From an uncultured Alphaproteobacteria bacterium (GTDB lineage Bacteria; Pseudomonadota; Alphaproteobacteria; RF32; CAG-239): a stretch of DNA of 64,000 nt. The position numbers were made by a program, and so were the translations under genes. The notes below the pieces were generated by a model, which made no database searches, was not told where the DNA came from, and saw nothing but the letters and a program-made list of their open reading frames with translations. Location: positions 124,001 to 188,000 of the forward strand of contig CALXTR010000001.1 of assembly GCA_944391475.1 (NCBI GenBank). Reading direction: 5' to 3'. Below, in pieces: positions 33,770-44,017 of the stretch (positions are counted from its first letter, which is position 1; each line of letters opens with the position of its first letter).

Positions 33770-35578
33770 ATGACAAAACTGGCTTATGTGGTGTTTTTTT
33801 TGTGCGGAGTGATGTTGTTTAACTCTTGCGCTAACCGTATGGATATCTCTCCTGCGGATAAGCCGGTGTCTAATTGGCGTGATCCTCAGCTTAAAAAGTC
33901 TTACGGGGCTTATGTGGCTGGAAGAGTGGCTCATTTGCGCAAAAATTTTAATGCTGCTGCCAACTTCTATATGGAAGCTCTAAAAGATGATCCAACTAAC
34001 CAAGAACTTATTAATAGTGTATATCTTTTGTTGGTCTCCAAGGGGCGGGTTAGTGAGGCTGCTAAATATGCCAGAATCTCGCTTGCTAATGGTGATAAAA
34101 ACAATTTTATCTATATCATCTTAATGACTGATGATATGAAAGAAAAGAAATTTGCAGAGGCTGAAAAAGACTTAAATGAGCTAAGCGGGCCGGTCTATGA
34201 TCAATTTATTGTGCCGCTGCTTTCTGCTTGGACTTATGTCGGGAGAGAAGGCGATGCAGAGCAAAACCGAAAAAAGGCTTTGGCTAAGTTGCAAGTGTTA
34301 AAAAAAGAGCCAAGTTTTCGCGCTATGTATAACTTTCATGCCGGTATGATTAACGACTTCTATGGCAAAAATGATGAAGCTCAGAAAAATTATGAGGTGA
34401 TTGTCAATGAGGAAAGCTTGGAAATGTCTTTCCGTTCTTTGCAGATTATTACCAATTTTTATTTGCGTACCAATCAGAAAGACAAAGCTGTGGAGTTGGT
34501 GAAACGTTATCATGACGATAAAATTTTGGCTGATATGTTGAGCCGTTTGGTGAAAAATGTGGAAACGGCTAATCCCAAAAAAGTTAAACCGATTGTGGTT
34601 GATGCCAACGTTGGACTTTCGGAAGCTTTGTTTAGTATTGCTTCAACTTTGCGGCAAGGTGCTGCTGGAGTGGATTTGGCTCATATGTTTATTAGCTTGT
34701 CGGTATATGCAAATCCAAAATATGATTTGGCTAAGCTTTTGTTAGCAGATATTTTGGAAAGTAGAGAAATGTATGCGGAAGCTAATGATATTTATGATGA
34801 AATTGATAAATCTTCTGAAGCTTATTATACGGTGCAACTTAAAAAAGCCAGCAATTTGGTGTTGATGGATGATTATAAATCTGCTGAGTTGCTATTAAAA
34901 ACGATGACGCTTGAAGGTTATAATAATTATCAATTGTTTTTGGATTTGGGTGATGTATTGCGTGTTAATGGTAAGCACTCAGAGGCAATTGAGTATTATG
35001 AAAAGGCCTTAAAAAGAGCGGGTAAAGTTACTAGTGAGCATTGGGTATTATTTTATGCTATGGGGATTTCTTATGAGCAGGATAACCAGTGGGACAAAGC
35101 GGAGAAGAGTTTCTTAAAAGCGCTGGAGTTGAGCCAAAATCATTATCTGGTGCTCAATTATCTCGGGTATAGTTGGCTAAAACAAGGCAAAAACGTGGAA
35201 GAAGCCTTTGGTATGATTGTGGAAGCTTATAACCAATCGCCGAGCGATGGACATATTTTGGATAGTTTAGGTTGGGCCTTCTATCGACTGGGCAAATATG
35301 ACCAAGCAGTGGAGTATATGGAAAAAGCTGCGGAGATTGAGCCGGCAAATGCTGTTATTTGTGAGCATTTGGGTGATGCTTATTGGTTGGCAGGACGCAA
35401 AAATGAGGCTGGTTTTCAGTGGAACCATGTGCTTGTGATGACTGATGACACCGGTGAGGTTGATTATGATTTGGTGCGTCGCAAAATTGATGGGGAGGCT
35501 CCTCAAAATATGGTTCCTAAATATGATGCCAAAATAATTGAAGAAAAAATTAAGGAAATTTCTAAAGAATCTATATAG
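33770..35578 (+). CDS. TPR-repeat lipoprotein
   Basis: The 602-residue protein has a lipoprotein signal peptide with lipobox FNSC (about residue 22). Many tetratricopeptide repeats follow, clearest between 390 and 560 (for example YYEKALKRAGK, KSFLKALELSQNHY, YMEKAAEIEPANA). TPR lipoproteins act as scaffolds in the periplasm or outer membrane. I start at ATG 33770; an in-frame ATG at 33716 adds 18 residues that would spoil the signal peptide. The next gene is a small membrane protein in the same direction. Confidence 0.82.
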   Translation: MTKLAYVVFFLCGVMLFNSCANRMDISPADKPVSNWRDPQLKKSYGAYVAGRVAHLRKNFNAAANFYMEALKDDPTNQELINSVYLLLVSKGRVSEAAKYARISLANGDKNNFIYIILMTDDMKEKKFAEAEKDLNELSGPVYDQFIVPLLSAWTYVGREGDAEQNRKKALAKLQVLKKEPSFRAMYNFHAGMINDFYGKNDEAQKNYEVIVNEESLEMSFRSLQIITNFYLRTNQKDKAVELVKRYHDDKILADMLSRLVKNVETANPKKVKPIVVDANVGLSEALFSIASTLRQGAAGVDLAHMFISLSVYANPKYDLAKLLLADILESREMYAEANDIYDEIDKSSEAYYTVQLKKASNLVLMDDYKSAELLLKTMTLEGYNNYQLFLDLGDVLRVNGKHSEAIEYYEKALKRAGKVTSEHWVLFYAMGISYEQDNQWDKAEKSFLKALELSQNHYLVLNYLGYSWLKQGKNVEEAFGMIVEAYNQSPSDGHILDSLGWAFYRLGKYDQAVEYMEKAAEIEPANAVICEHLGDAYWLAGRKNEAGFQWNHVLVMTDDTGEVDYDLVRRKIDGEAPQNMVPKYDAKIIEEKIKEISKESI

Positions 35579-35635
35579 CTGATTGAAATATCTTATTTGT
35601 CAATTATATCTTCTCTTAAAATAGGGAGGTATGAT

Positions 35636-35959
35636 ATGGAAGTTTATTTGCTTTTGGCGTTTTTGTTACTCTACATTTTGATGGCGTTGTTTGTTTCTAA
35701 AAACGTAATGCACAAAATTTGGACCTTGGCTTTTATGGCAGCCTTTGTAATTACGGCAATCTCAATTGCTTTTTTGCGAGTGAATAATCAAGATGTGATG
35801 ATGAGTGCCAGTGAGTTAAACTGGTATTATGTTTTGTATTTGTTTGGTTCGTTATCCGTGGTGTTGGGGCTGATAAATGTGTGGATGTATCGAAAGCCTT
35901 TGGTAGAAATGTTTTTAAGTAATGATACGAACGATGAAGAAAAAGAAGACGGCGATTAG
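35636..35959 (+). CDS. Small membrane protein, three segments
   Basis: The 107-residue protein has three hydrophobic helices (about 3-20, 27-46 and 62-80) and an acidic tail (DTNDEEKEDGD). ATG 35636 follows AGGGAGGT at ideal spacing, so the in-frame ATG 39 bases upstream is not the start. Function unknown. The last 4 bases overlap the converging gene at 35956. Confidence 0.65.
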   Translation: MEVYLLLAFLLLYILMALFVSKNVMHKIWTLAFMAAFVITAISIAFLRVNNQDVMMSASELNWYYVLYLFGSLSVVLGLINVWMYRKPLVEMFLSNDTNDEEKEDGD

Positions 35960-36657
35960 GCCGTCTTCATTAGTATTGGACGATTGTGCCCGCCAATAAG
36001 TACTTTATATTCATTTTTCTTAAACAGCGTGAAACGCTTTTTAAGATTGAGTAGGCGAGATGTTTGAGCAAAATCGGTTGTATTGATAATTATTTCGCTG
36101 TTATTATCTTTAATATAGGTTTGTGGAAGCTTTTTTACAAAATTTTGAAGTTCTTCCAAATCTTCCCAGCCTTGACTACCAATCATGCTCTGGGTTATGG
36201 AGATTATTTTTCCATCCCATGGCAGGCGATATTTTTCTTCAATTTCTTTGATGCTAAGTCCTAGCATAAACAGTAAATTTTCTGCAGCTTCGTATTGATT
36301 GTCGCTCGCGTGTACCAAATAACCTCCACCGGTCCATTGGCGATATGCATATTTATCGCGCATGGCATTGGCATTACTTTTAATGCCGGGGTGTTTGGGG
36401 TCATCAACTAATTGCGGATTGGGGTCGTATCCTACAATCAGAGTAAAAGCTCCGGTACCGCATTCTTTTTCTTTTTTGCAACCTTTGGGGATTTTCTTTC
36501 CGTAAAGGCGGGAAAGGTTGGCGGCAAATTCATCGCTGGGCCATTTGATTGAAAAAACTTGCAAAATTTCATATTTAGATTGAATATCTTGCGTGATTTT
36601 ATTTTCAAGGCTCCGTCCGTTCTCCCAGATTACAAAAATTTGCAATAAGTGTTTCAC
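35956..36657 (-). CDS. Hypothetical protein, WTGGG-motif family, near polysaccharide genes
   Basis: The 233-residue protein has no signal peptide. Notable motifs are CGTGAFTLIVGYDPNPQL near the middle and YRQWTGGGYLVHASD. I recall proteins with a similar YRxWTGGGxxIHA element from capsule and LPS gene clusters, but I cannot name the family or activity. Its position just before ugd and the polysaccharide region fits that. It converges on the small membrane protein gene with a 4-base overlap. Confidence 0.5.
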   Translation of the reverse strand: MKHLLQIFVIWENGRSLENKITQDIQSKYEILQVFSIKWPSDEFAANLSRLYGKKIPKGCKKEKECGTGAFTLIVGYDPNPQLVDDPKHPGIKSNANAMRDKYAYRQWTGGGYLVHASDNQYEAAENLLFMLGLSIKEIEEKYRLPWDGKIISITQSMIGSQGWEDLEELQNFVKKLPQTYIKDNNSEIIINTTDFAQTSRLLNLKKRFTLFKKNEYKVLIGGHNRPILMKTA

Positions 36658-36818
36658 TTTAGTCCTTTGTTCATATTAGTCCGTGTTCAAGGTAGATAAT
36701 TTTTGCCATAAAATCAAGTGTTAATTTAGGTGGTGGAAATTTGGGATTAAATGGTTGCTTTAATCGAGGGCTTAAGTATGATTATGCTTATTGATAATAT
36801 TTATGATTAGAGGAACTA

Positions 36819-38123
36819 ATGAAAATTGCGATTGTAGGAACCGGTTATGTGGGCTTGCCCACCGGAGTTGGTTTGGCTGAGTTTGGTAACGATGTGGTTT
36901 GCGTAGATAAAATTGCTGCTAAAATTGAGGCGCTCAAAAATGGGCAGCTGACAATTTATGAAGATGGGCTCGAAGAATTGTTTCAGAAGGTAGTTAAAGC
37001 CGGCAAACTTCATTTTACTACCAGTATGAAAGAAGCAGTAAGCGGAGCTGATGTGGTGATGCTTGCTGTGGGTACGCCGCCGCATCCGGTGACTAAAGAA
37101 GCAGATTTGCAATATATTTATGCGGCAGCTCAAGAAGTGGCTCAGTATCTGGACGGGTATACCGTGATTGCCACCAAGTCAACGGTTCCGGTTGGTACGG
37201 GTGATGAGGTAGAAGCTATTATCAAACGAACCAATCCTTCTGCTGATTATGATGTTATTTCTTTGCCGGAATTTTTGCGCGAAGGTTTTGCCGTACATGA
37301 TTTTTTTGCTCCGGATCGAATTGTTATCGGTGCAAATAGCGAGAGGGCAAGAAAGGTTATGTTGGAGTTATACAAACCATTTGAAGGTAAAACCAAATTT
37401 TTGTTGGTGGGACGCAAGTCTTCTGAAACCATTAAATACGCCTCAAATGCCTTTTTAGCTATGAAAATTCATTATATTAATGAAATGGCCGATTTTTGCG
37501 AAGCAGCGGGGGCTAATATCAGTGAGGTGGCGTGTGGTATGGGTTTAGATAGCCGTATTGGTAATAAGTTTTTGAATCCTGGACCGGGATATGGTGGAAG
37601 CTGCTTTCCTAAAGATACTAACGCAATGGCACAGATGGCCAAAAAATTTGGAGTGCATTTGCATCTAATTGAGACTACCATTGCTTATAATGATGAGCGA
37701 AAAGTAGGGATGGCAAAGCGAGTTTTGTCGGCGGTGAATGATAATCCGGACGCTAAAATTGCCGTGCTTGGATTGGCTTTTAAGGGGGGGACCGATGATT
37801 GTCGTGAATCTCCGGCTATGGATATTCTTCGTGAACTGATCAAATGTTCTCATAATGTGTGTGTATATGACCCCAAAGCCATGAATAACGCACATCAACT
37901 GGTGGGTGATAGTGTTAGCTATGCTGCAGATGCTTATGAAGCGGCAAAAGGAGCGGATATTTTGGTTATTCTTACAGAATGGGAAGAGTTTAGACATCTG
38001 GATTTGCCTAAGCTGAAAGAAATTATGAAAAAACCGCAGGTGGTTGATTTGCGCAATATGCTTTGTGCGGATGAAATGTGCAAAAATGGTTTTGATTATT
38101 GTTGTATCGGACTAAAACACTAA
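36819..38123 (+). CDS. ugd: UDP-glucose 6-dehydrogenase family protein
   Basis: The family oxidises UDP-sugars at C6 with two NAD+ through a covalent thioester. The 434-residue protein has the N-terminal NAD-binding motif VGTGYVGLPTGVGLAE, STVPVGTG, and the catalytic cysteine in GGSCFPKDTNAM (about residue 264). The C-terminal NAD-like domain has LGLAFKGGTDDCRESPA. The substrate is most likely UDP-glucose, giving UDP-glucuronate for surface polysaccharide, though UDP-GlcNAc or UDP-ManNAc dehydrogenases look similar. The neighbouring glycan cluster supports this role. Confidence 0.9.
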   Translation: MKIAIVGTGYVGLPTGVGLAEFGNDVVCVDKIAAKIEALKNGQLTIYEDGLEELFQKVVKAGKLHFTTSMKEAVSGADVVMLAVGTPPHPVTKEADLQYIYAAAQEVAQYLDGYTVIATKSTVPVGTGDEVEAIIKRTNPSADYDVISLPEFLREGFAVHDFFAPDRIVIGANSERARKVMLELYKPFEGKTKFLLVGRKSSETIKYASNAFLAMKIHYINEMADFCEAAGANISEVACGMGLDSRIGNKFLNPGPGYGGSCFPKDTNAMAQMAKKFGVHLHLIETTIAYNDERKVGMAKRVLSAVNDNPDAKIAVLGLAFKGGTDDCRESPAMDILRELIKCSHNVCVYDPKAMNNAHQLVGDSVSYAADAYEAAKGADILVILTEWEEFRHLDLPKLKEIMKKPQVVDLRNMLCADEMCKNGFDYCCIGLKH

Positions 38124-38143
38124 ACAGTCATAAGGAGATAAAT

Positions 38144-38884
38144 ATGGAAAATAATGTATGCCAATGTAAGGGTAAAAAAGTTTCAGCATTTGTTTTGGCT
38201 TTAGGGATTTGTTTGGGTGGTTTTTTTCCCGGATATTTCTATTATCGAGCTAAAATGGACAGCAATTTTGTGACCGTAAAAGGTTTGTCAGAAATGAACG
38301 TGCGAGCCGATTTGGCGGTGTGGGATTTGAAGTTTGTGGTGACCGGACAGGATTTGAAAGCAGCACAAGCTCAAATGTCGAGCCAACTAGGTATTATTAT
38401 CGGTTTTTTGAAAAATATGGGCTTTCGTGCGGAAGAAATTTCAACTGGACGAATCGAGACCAATGATTTGATGGCTAATCCCTATCGTAATAATGATGCA
38501 AATGGTGTGCGCTACATTTTAACCCAAGGAGTGAGAGTGCGCTCTACAAATGTTGACAATGTAGAAAAGGCTCTTAACTCAACCGCAAGCCTTATTAGCC
38601 AAGGTATTGTGTTTGATAGTCAGAGTTATGGTTCTCCTGTTTCATATATTTTTACCAAGCTAAATGATATCAAGCCTCAGATGCTGGAAGAAGCAACCAA
38701 AAACGCTCAAGCTGCTGCAGCAGAATTTGCTAAAAGTTCAAATTCTACCGTTGGTAAGATTAAATATGCTAATCAGGGGGTGTTTTCGATTTTGCCTTCG
38801 GAGCAAACTGCCGGTGCATCTGAGTCATCTCAAATTGAAAAGAAAGTCAGAGTGGTGGCTACAGTCGAATATTGGCTGAAATAG
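38144..38884 (+). CDS. SIMPL domain (DUF541) protein, membrane-anchored
   Basis: The 246-residue protein has one N-terminal membrane helix (about residues 13-35) and then a SIMPL/DUF541 domain: VTVKGLSEMNVRADLAVWDL, then repeated helices and a final VRVVATVEYWL strand. Such proteins are periplasmic and of unclear function; some oligomerise at the cell surface or are linked to oxidative stress. ATG 38144 follows AAGGAG. It follows ugd after 20 bases and may be co-transcribed. Confidence 0.8.
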   Translation: MENNVCQCKGKKVSAFVLALGICLGGFFPGYFYYRAKMDSNFVTVKGLSEMNVRADLAVWDLKFVVTGQDLKAAQAQMSSQLGIIIGFLKNMGFRAEEISTGRIETNDLMANPYRNNDANGVRYILTQGVRVRSTNVDNVEKALNSTASLISQGIVFDSQSYGSPVSYIFTKLNDIKPQMLEEATKNAQAAAAEFAKSSNSTVGKIKYANQGVFSILPSEQTAGASESSQIEKKVRVVATVEYWLK

Positions 38885-38929
38885 AAAACTACTAAAACAC
38901 CGATTAAAGTCGATGCTTTTACATACAAA

Positions 38930-38957
38930 AAACAGCTCCCAATTTCGGGAGCTGTTT
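38930..38957. terminator. Bidirectional terminator between SIMPL gene and nagB
   Basis: AAACAGCTCCC pairs with GGGAGCTGTTT over 11 bp around AATTTC; it lies between converging genes and has A/T tracts on both sides. Confidence 0.85.
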
Positions 38958-38971
38958 GCTGTTTAATTAGT

Positions 38972-39769
38972 TTATCCGATAATTCGAGCTCGTTCGATGT
39001 CCTTAAAGTAATTTACAGTGTCGGCTTTGAGCTCTTTGGTGGCATCTTCATCGCAGACTATAATACCATGTTGGTGCATTTGTAAAATGCTGACAGTCCA
39101 CATGTGATTAATGCTTCCTTCAACCGCATGGTGCAAGGCGCGAGCTTTGTTGGCGCCGGTAACCAAAATCATGACCTCTTGCGCATCCATAATGGTGCCA
39201 ACGCCGACTGTTAACGCTGTCGAGGGGACTTTGCTAATATCATTGTCAAAAAAGCGCGAATTGGCCTGAATGGTTTCGGAGGTTAAAGTCTTGACCCTTG
39301 TGCGTGAGCTTAATGAGGAGCCGGGTTCATTAAAAGCGATATGTCCATCAGAGCCAACGCCGCCCAAAAACAGATGAATGCCTCCGACTTTTTTGATGGC
39401 GTCTTCATATTTTTGGCATTCTTGAGCATAGTTTTTGGTCATGCCGTTTAAGATATGTACGTTCTCTCGTTTGATATCTATGTGTTTGAAGAAATTTTCC
39501 CACATGAAATAGTGATAACTTTGGGGGTGGCGTGCATCTAAACCGATATATTCATCCATATTAAAGGTTACAACATTTTCAAAAGAGAGTTTTCCGGATT
39601 GATGGAGTTTGATGAGTTCGGCATAAGTTCCAAGCGGGGTTGATCCAGTGGGAAGACCCAAAACAAATGGTTTTTGTGCAGTGGGGCGGAAACCATTAAT
39701 CTTGTATGCGATGTAGTTGGCAGCCCATTTGGAGCAATCGTCATAATTGGGTTTAATGATAAGTCTCAT
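38972..39769 (-). CDS. nagB: Glucosamine-6-phosphate deaminase
   Basis: NagB converts glucosamine-6-phosphate to fructose-6-phosphate and ammonia. The 265-residue protein shows [13 protein letters not shown] near the start, the catalytic segment FNMDEYIGL, and the family signature [20 protein letters not shown]. Length is normal. nagA lies directly upstream (1-base gap), giving a two-gene amino-sugar catabolic operon that may use mucin or recycled peptidoglycan sugars. Confidence 0.97.
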   Translation of the reverse strand: MRLIIKPNYDDCSKWAANYIAYKINGFRPTAQKPFVLGLPTGSTPLGTYAELIKLHQSGKLSFENVVTFNMDEYIGLDARHPQSYHYFMWENFFKHIDIKRENVHILNGMTKNYAQECQKYEDAIKKVGGIHLFLGGVGSDGHIAFNEPGSSLSSRTRVKTLTSETIQANSRFFDNDISKVPSTALTVGVGTIMDAQEVMILVTGANKARALHHAVEGSINHMWTVSILQMHQHGIIVCDEDATKELKADTVNYFKDIERARIIG

Positions 39770-39770
39770 A

Positions 39771-40937
39771 TTATTTCTCCTGATAGATTTGTCCGTTTAA
39801 AATTGTATGCATAATATGGAAGTCTTGATTGAAGACCACTAAGTCGGCATCATAACCGGGGGCGATGATACCTTTGTTTGGTATCCTTAAAATTTGAGCC
39901 GGGTTGGCGGAGGACATTTGTACTGCTTGTTCTACCGATAACCCCCATGAAACCAAATTTTTGATGCTGTCAATCATGGTCATGGCAGAACCTGCAATTA
40001 CATTGTCGGATTTGCGATAGAAACATTTGTCAAGGTATACCTCTTCATTATTTGCGTATAATTTATCTGCCTTTTGCTTGGTAGGTTTAAGCGAATCGGT
40101 GACAACAACCAATTTGTCAGATGGTTTGTATTGTACTAAAAGTTTTATCAGATTGGGGTCAATGTGTATGCCATCAGCAATAAATTCGCAAGAAAGTTCG
40201 GGATGTATCAAAACCGCGCCAACAGCTCCGGGGTCGCGGTGATGCATGCGGCTCATGGCATTAAACAAATGCGTGGTATGCATTATCCTAACTTGCATGC
40301 CTTCGAGCATATTTTGATAGGTGGCATTAGTATGTCCGGCCTGCATGATTATTCCTTGCTCAATGCAAAAAAGTGCTAATTCGCGAGTGTGTTTGAGCTC
40401 AGGAGCTAGGGTCATGTTGATGATTTTGCCTTTGGAGGCTTTCCACAAGCGTTTCATTAGGTTTAAGTCGACCGGACTGATACTTGAGGGGGACTGAACG
40501 CCTAATCGTTCTGGCGAGATAAACGGGCCCTCTAAGTGCATGCCTAAAATGTGGGCGCCTTTTCCTCGTCCCATGGCTTTGACAATGGCTCTTATCCCCT
40601 GTGTAAGTTCTTTTTCCGGAGCAGAGTACAAAGTTGGAATAAATGAAGTTACCCCATAGTGTGCCAAAATTTTAGACATTTGTAAAATCGAATCGGCATC
40701 ATAATCGTCTGTGCCATAACCTCCGATACCGTGAATGTGGCTGTCAATGAAACCCGGAGCAATATAGGCTCCGTCAACATTGATGATTTTGACTTTGGGG
40801 TTGAATTGTTTTTGTAAAAAACGACGTTCACTAAAAACATCGGCAATGCGATTGTTTTTAATATACACGGCGCAATTCTCCATTACCGAAAATCCGGTGA
40901 TAACAGTTGCATTATGCAAACATATAGCTGTGTTCAT
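39771..40937 (-). CDS. nagA: N-acetylglucosamine-6-phosphate deacetylase
   Basis: NagA removes the acetyl group from GlcNAc-6-phosphate, the step before NagB. The 388-residue amidohydrolase has the metal-binding DSHIHGIGG, the glutamate in [17 protein letters not shown], and the catalytic aspartate in VVTDSL. I start at ATG 40937, which gives the usual length and has AAAGG upstream. The frame continues to 41048, but those 37 residues are unlike NagA. A ROK kinase gene at 63057 could supply phosphorylated sugar. Confidence 0.95.
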   Translation of the reverse strand: MNTAICLHNATVITGFSVMENCAVYIKNNRIADVFSERRFLQKQFNPKVKIINVDGAYIAPGFIDSHIHGIGGYGTDDYDADSILQMSKILAHYGVTSFIPTLYSAPEKELTQGIRAIVKAMGRGKGAHILGMHLEGPFISPERLGVQSPSSISPVDLNLMKRLWKASKGKIINMTLAPELKHTRELALFCIEQGIIMQAGHTNATYQNMLEGMQVRIMHTTHLFNAMSRMHHRDPGAVGAVLIHPELSCEFIADGIHIDPNLIKLLVQYKPSDKLVVVTDSLKPTKQKADKLYANNEEVYLDKCFYRKSDNVIAGSAMTMIDSIKNLVSWGLSVEQAVQMSSANPAQILRIPNKGIIAPGYDADLVVFNQDFHIMHTILNGQIYQEK

Positions 40938-41096
40938 TTCAAACCTTTTCATAATAAGAATCGATGATAATATGCTAACCATGGAAAGTAAATTTTTTGC
41001 AAAGATTGGGGGATTTTTGGGATATCTGTGCAAATATGTTTGAAACATGAGAGCTTTTGTAATAGCTTGTCAAGACTACTAGGTGTGAGGGATGAG

Positions 41097-42338
41097 ATGA
41101 AAAAATTTTTAGTGAAATTAATTTGCTTCTTTATTCCAATTAAAAAATATCGAAAACGTTGCAAAGTTTTTTTGAAAAATTGGTTGGGGGGCGGTGTTTC
41201 TTCTTTATATAATCCAAAAGCTAGAGGAAATGTATTAATTTCTTATATGAAAGACAGTGTGCTCTTAAAAGATGATGATGTGCGTTTGAAATATCATACG
41301 AATCGTTGGGAAAATCGCGAAATTGCTCGTATATTTTATGAATTGGGTTATAACGTAGATTGTATTGATTTTAATTGTAGTTTTTATCCTAGCAAGCAAT
41401 ATGATGTTATGTTTGGAATTTGTGGGAGGTTTTCCGAATTTAAGGATTTTCTTACCCCAGATGCTCTTAAAATTTTATATTTGACCGGAAGTTATGGAAA
41501 GTATAATTATGAGAAAGAAAAAGACAGACTGGTCTATTTGGAGCAACGACGTGGTGTTAGGTTAGCTTTGGAACGGGCAACTAAGGGAGGAAGTGATACC
41601 AGTTTTGAAAATGCGGATGTTTGTTTGTTAGTGGGAAATGAACATACACTTAAAACTTATCCTAAGCGCTTCCATAATAAAATTAATCTGATTAATTTAA
41701 CCGGATCTTTATTAAGTACGGTTAAGACCCCAAGTGATTATTATCCTAAAGAAAAAGAATTTTTATGGATGGGAGGAGCTGGTCCGGTACACAAGGGTTT
41801 AGATTTGCTGCTCGAGATTTTTGCTAAGCATCCTGAATGGACGCTTAATGTGATGAGTAAAATTAATCCTAAAAGCCAATTCTTTAAGCTGTATAAAAAA
41901 GAATTAACCCAGCTACCAAATATCCATTTTCATGGTTTGGTAATGCCTAGTTCCGAAAAATTTGAGAAGATTGTTTCTCGTTGTTTTGCATATATCAATC
42001 CTTCTTGTGCGGAAGCTACCTCAACGGCTACGGTGACTGCGATGTCTGTCGGCTTATATCCAATTATTAGTTATGATAACGGATTTACTCTGCCTAAAGG
42101 GTGCGGAATTTATCTTGATAAATGCAGTTTGGATGAGATTGAAAATGCAATTGCTTCCTTGTGGCAGAAAGATAAGTCTGAGGTGTGCGAGCAAATTGAG
42201 CAAGTCCAAAAAATGACACTCAAAAATTTTTCTCGGGAAAATTTTCATAATCAGATGCTGCAGTTTCTATCCGAGCAGATAAAACAGCATTTTGAAGAAA
42301 CAACTTCTCAAAACAAAATAAAGGCTAAAAATGCGTAG
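41097..42338 (+). CDS. Glycosyltransferase, GT-B fold (group 1-like)
   Basis: The 413-residue protein begins with the basic/hydrophobic motif KLICFFIPIKKYRKR. The C-terminal half looks like a GT-B nucleotide-sugar domain: FLWMGGAGPVHKGLDLLLEI, then CAEATSTATVTAMSVGLYPI, which corresponds to the glutamate-containing loop of GT4 enzymes. Donor and acceptor are unknown. ATG 41097 follows GAGGGA. The gene overlaps the phosphoethanolamine transferase gene by 8 bases, so the products may modify the same glycolipid. Confidence 0.75.
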   Translation: MKKFLVKLICFFIPIKKYRKRCKVFLKNWLGGGVSSLYNPKARGNVLISYMKDSVLLKDDDVRLKYHTNRWENREIARIFYELGYNVDCIDFNCSFYPSKQYDVMFGICGRFSEFKDFLTPDALKILYLTGSYGKYNYEKEKDRLVYLEQRRGVRLALERATKGGSDTSFENADVCLLVGNEHTLKTYPKRFHNKINLINLTGSLLSTVKTPSDYYPKEKEFLWMGGAGPVHKGLDLLLEIFAKHPEWTLNVMSKINPKSQFFKLYKKELTQLPNIHFHGLVMPSSEKFEKIVSRCFAYINPSCAEATSTATVTAMSVGLYPIISYDNGFTLPKGCGIYLDKCSLDEIENAIASLWQKDKSEVCEQIEQVQKMTLKNFSRENFHNQMLQFLSEQIKQHFEETTSQNKIKAKNA

Positions 42339-43953
42339 TGATAATATCTTAAAACAAAAATATTGGTTTTCTGTTTCTCCTTTTAGATTTAATCTTATCT
42401 ATGCGGCAGCGATGTTGCTGATTTATAATCCGCTATTTTTTAGAAAATTTTATGAAGTATCGCCGAGTGCAATGTTTTTTGTCGGTGGTTTGTTTTGTAT
42501 GTTGTTGCTCTTAAATGTGGCAGCAAATATTTTACTGTTTCGGCCAATAGCAAAATGTGTGGCAATATTGCTGCTCCTGATTAATGCGGCGGTGTATTAC
42601 TTTATGATTACTTATAATATATCTATTGATAAGGTAATGCTCTTAAATCTTTTGGAAACAGATTGGAATGAGGCTAAAGAAACTTTTAGTTATTCTATTT
42701 TAGCATATGTTGCCTTCTTGGGCATATTACCTTCAATACTGGTATATAAAACCGAAATTTTATCGCGGAATTGGGTAAGCGAATTGTGCAGAAGATCGCT
42801 TACGATTGTACTTTCGTTAATGTTGGTGGCAGGATTGGTGTTTGCCAATTTCAAAACAACGGCTCAGTTTATGCGCAATAATAAGCCGCTGAAATATTTG
42901 CTTATTCCGGTTAATTATTTTGGAGCGGTGATTTCGCTTACCAAAATAAAGTTAACGGAAGTGAAAGGACCTTTGGAGGTGGTTGCCGATGATGCTTTCA
43001 TGATACGCTATTGGGATAATCCGAGTAAGAAAAACTTATTGGTAATTGTAGTGGGGGAAACTGCACGGGCACAAAACTGGGGGCTGAATGGTTATGAAGT
43101 AGATACAACAGCTCCGCTAAACCAATATAAAAATGAAATATTTAATTTTACAGATGTGAAGGCTTGCGGAACTTCAACGGAGATTTCTTTGCCGTGTATG
43201 TTTGCTCTTGAAGGACAGCATGATTTTAATCGCTGGAAAGCCAAACGCAGAGAAAACTTATTAGATGTGGCTAAAGCTGTGGGCTACGAGGTGTTGTGGC
43301 GTAATAATAATTCCGGTTGTAAAGGGGTGTGTGACAGAGTGGAAACGGAAACCCCGTGTAAAACATCTAATTGCCATGATGAAATTTTAAATGAAAATCT
43401 AATTAGTCGTTTGATGAATACACATGAGGATAGTCTGGTGGTGCTGCATCAGAAAGGTAGTCATGGGCCGACCTATTATCTGCGTTATCCCCAAAGTGCG
43501 GAAATTTATAAGCCGGCTTGCAAAACAGAGCGTTTGGATAAGTGCAGTGACGAAGAAATTGTGAATGTGTATAACAATACCATTTATTATACGGCACAAA
43601 ATCTGGCTAATCTGATTGAGCAATTGCGTACACTTTCTGATATCTATAACGTAACGATGATTTATATGTCTGATCATGGCGAATCTTTAGGCGAAAACGG
43701 AATTTATCTTCATGCAGCTCCGTATCGGTTTGCGCCGGAGGGGCAAGTGAAAGTTCCTTTTATGATTTGGATGGACAATCAAACGGCCGAAAATTTGAAA
43801 ATTAATCGTGCTTGTATGGCGAAATATTTGAATAAACCTCATTCTCATGATAACTTATTCCACACCGCGCTTGGAATTTTGGGAGTGAGTACGGCAGTAT
43901 ATCAGCCAGATTTAGATGTGTTGGCTTTGTGTCGGGAAAGCGAAAAATTTTAG
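42331..43953 (+). CDS. eptA: Phosphoethanolamine transferase, EptA/EptB family
   Basis: The protein has five N-terminal membrane helices (about residues 20-185) and a periplasmic sulfatase-like domain. Key residues are visible: glutamate in VVGETARAQNW, the nucleophile threonine in CGTSTEISLPCMF, and metal ligands in SDHGESLGENG and QKGSHGPTY. Paired cysteines (CKGVC, CKTSNC) fit the family's disulfides. The enzyme moves phosphoethanolamine from phosphatidylethanolamine to lipid A or LPS core, which lowers the surface negative charge. Whether lipid A or core is the target is not clear. It is coupled to the glycosyltransferase upstream. Confidence 0.92.
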   Translation: MRSDNILKQKYWFSVSPFRFNLIYAAAMLLIYNPLFFRKFYEVSPSAMFFVGGLFCMLLLLNVAANILLFRPIAKCVAILLLLINAAVYYFMITYNISIDKVMLLNLLETDWNEAKETFSYSILAYVAFLGILPSILVYKTEILSRNWVSELCRRSLTIVLSLMLVAGLVFANFKTTAQFMRNNKPLKYLLIPVNYFGAVISLTKIKLTEVKGPLEVVADDAFMIRYWDNPSKKNLLVIVVGETARAQNWGLNGYEVDTTAPLNQYKNEIFNFTDVKACGTSTEISLPCMFALEGQHDFNRWKAKRRENLLDVAKAVGYEVLWRNNNSGCKGVCDRVETETPCKTSNCHDEILNENLISRLMNTHEDSLVVLHQKGSHGPTYYLRYPQSAEIYKPACKTERLDKCSDEEIVNVYNNTIYYTAQNLANLIEQLRTLSDIYNVTMIYMSDHGESLGENGIYLHAAPYRFAPEGQVKVPFMIWMDNQTAENLKINRACMAKYLNKPHSHDNLFHTALGILGVSTAVYQPDLDVLALCRESEKF

Positions 43954-44017
43954 GGGCTTGTGTTATGCAGTCGCTTGTGTTAATTTAGGCATGTTTTATA
44001 AATAAATAGAGGTAAAA

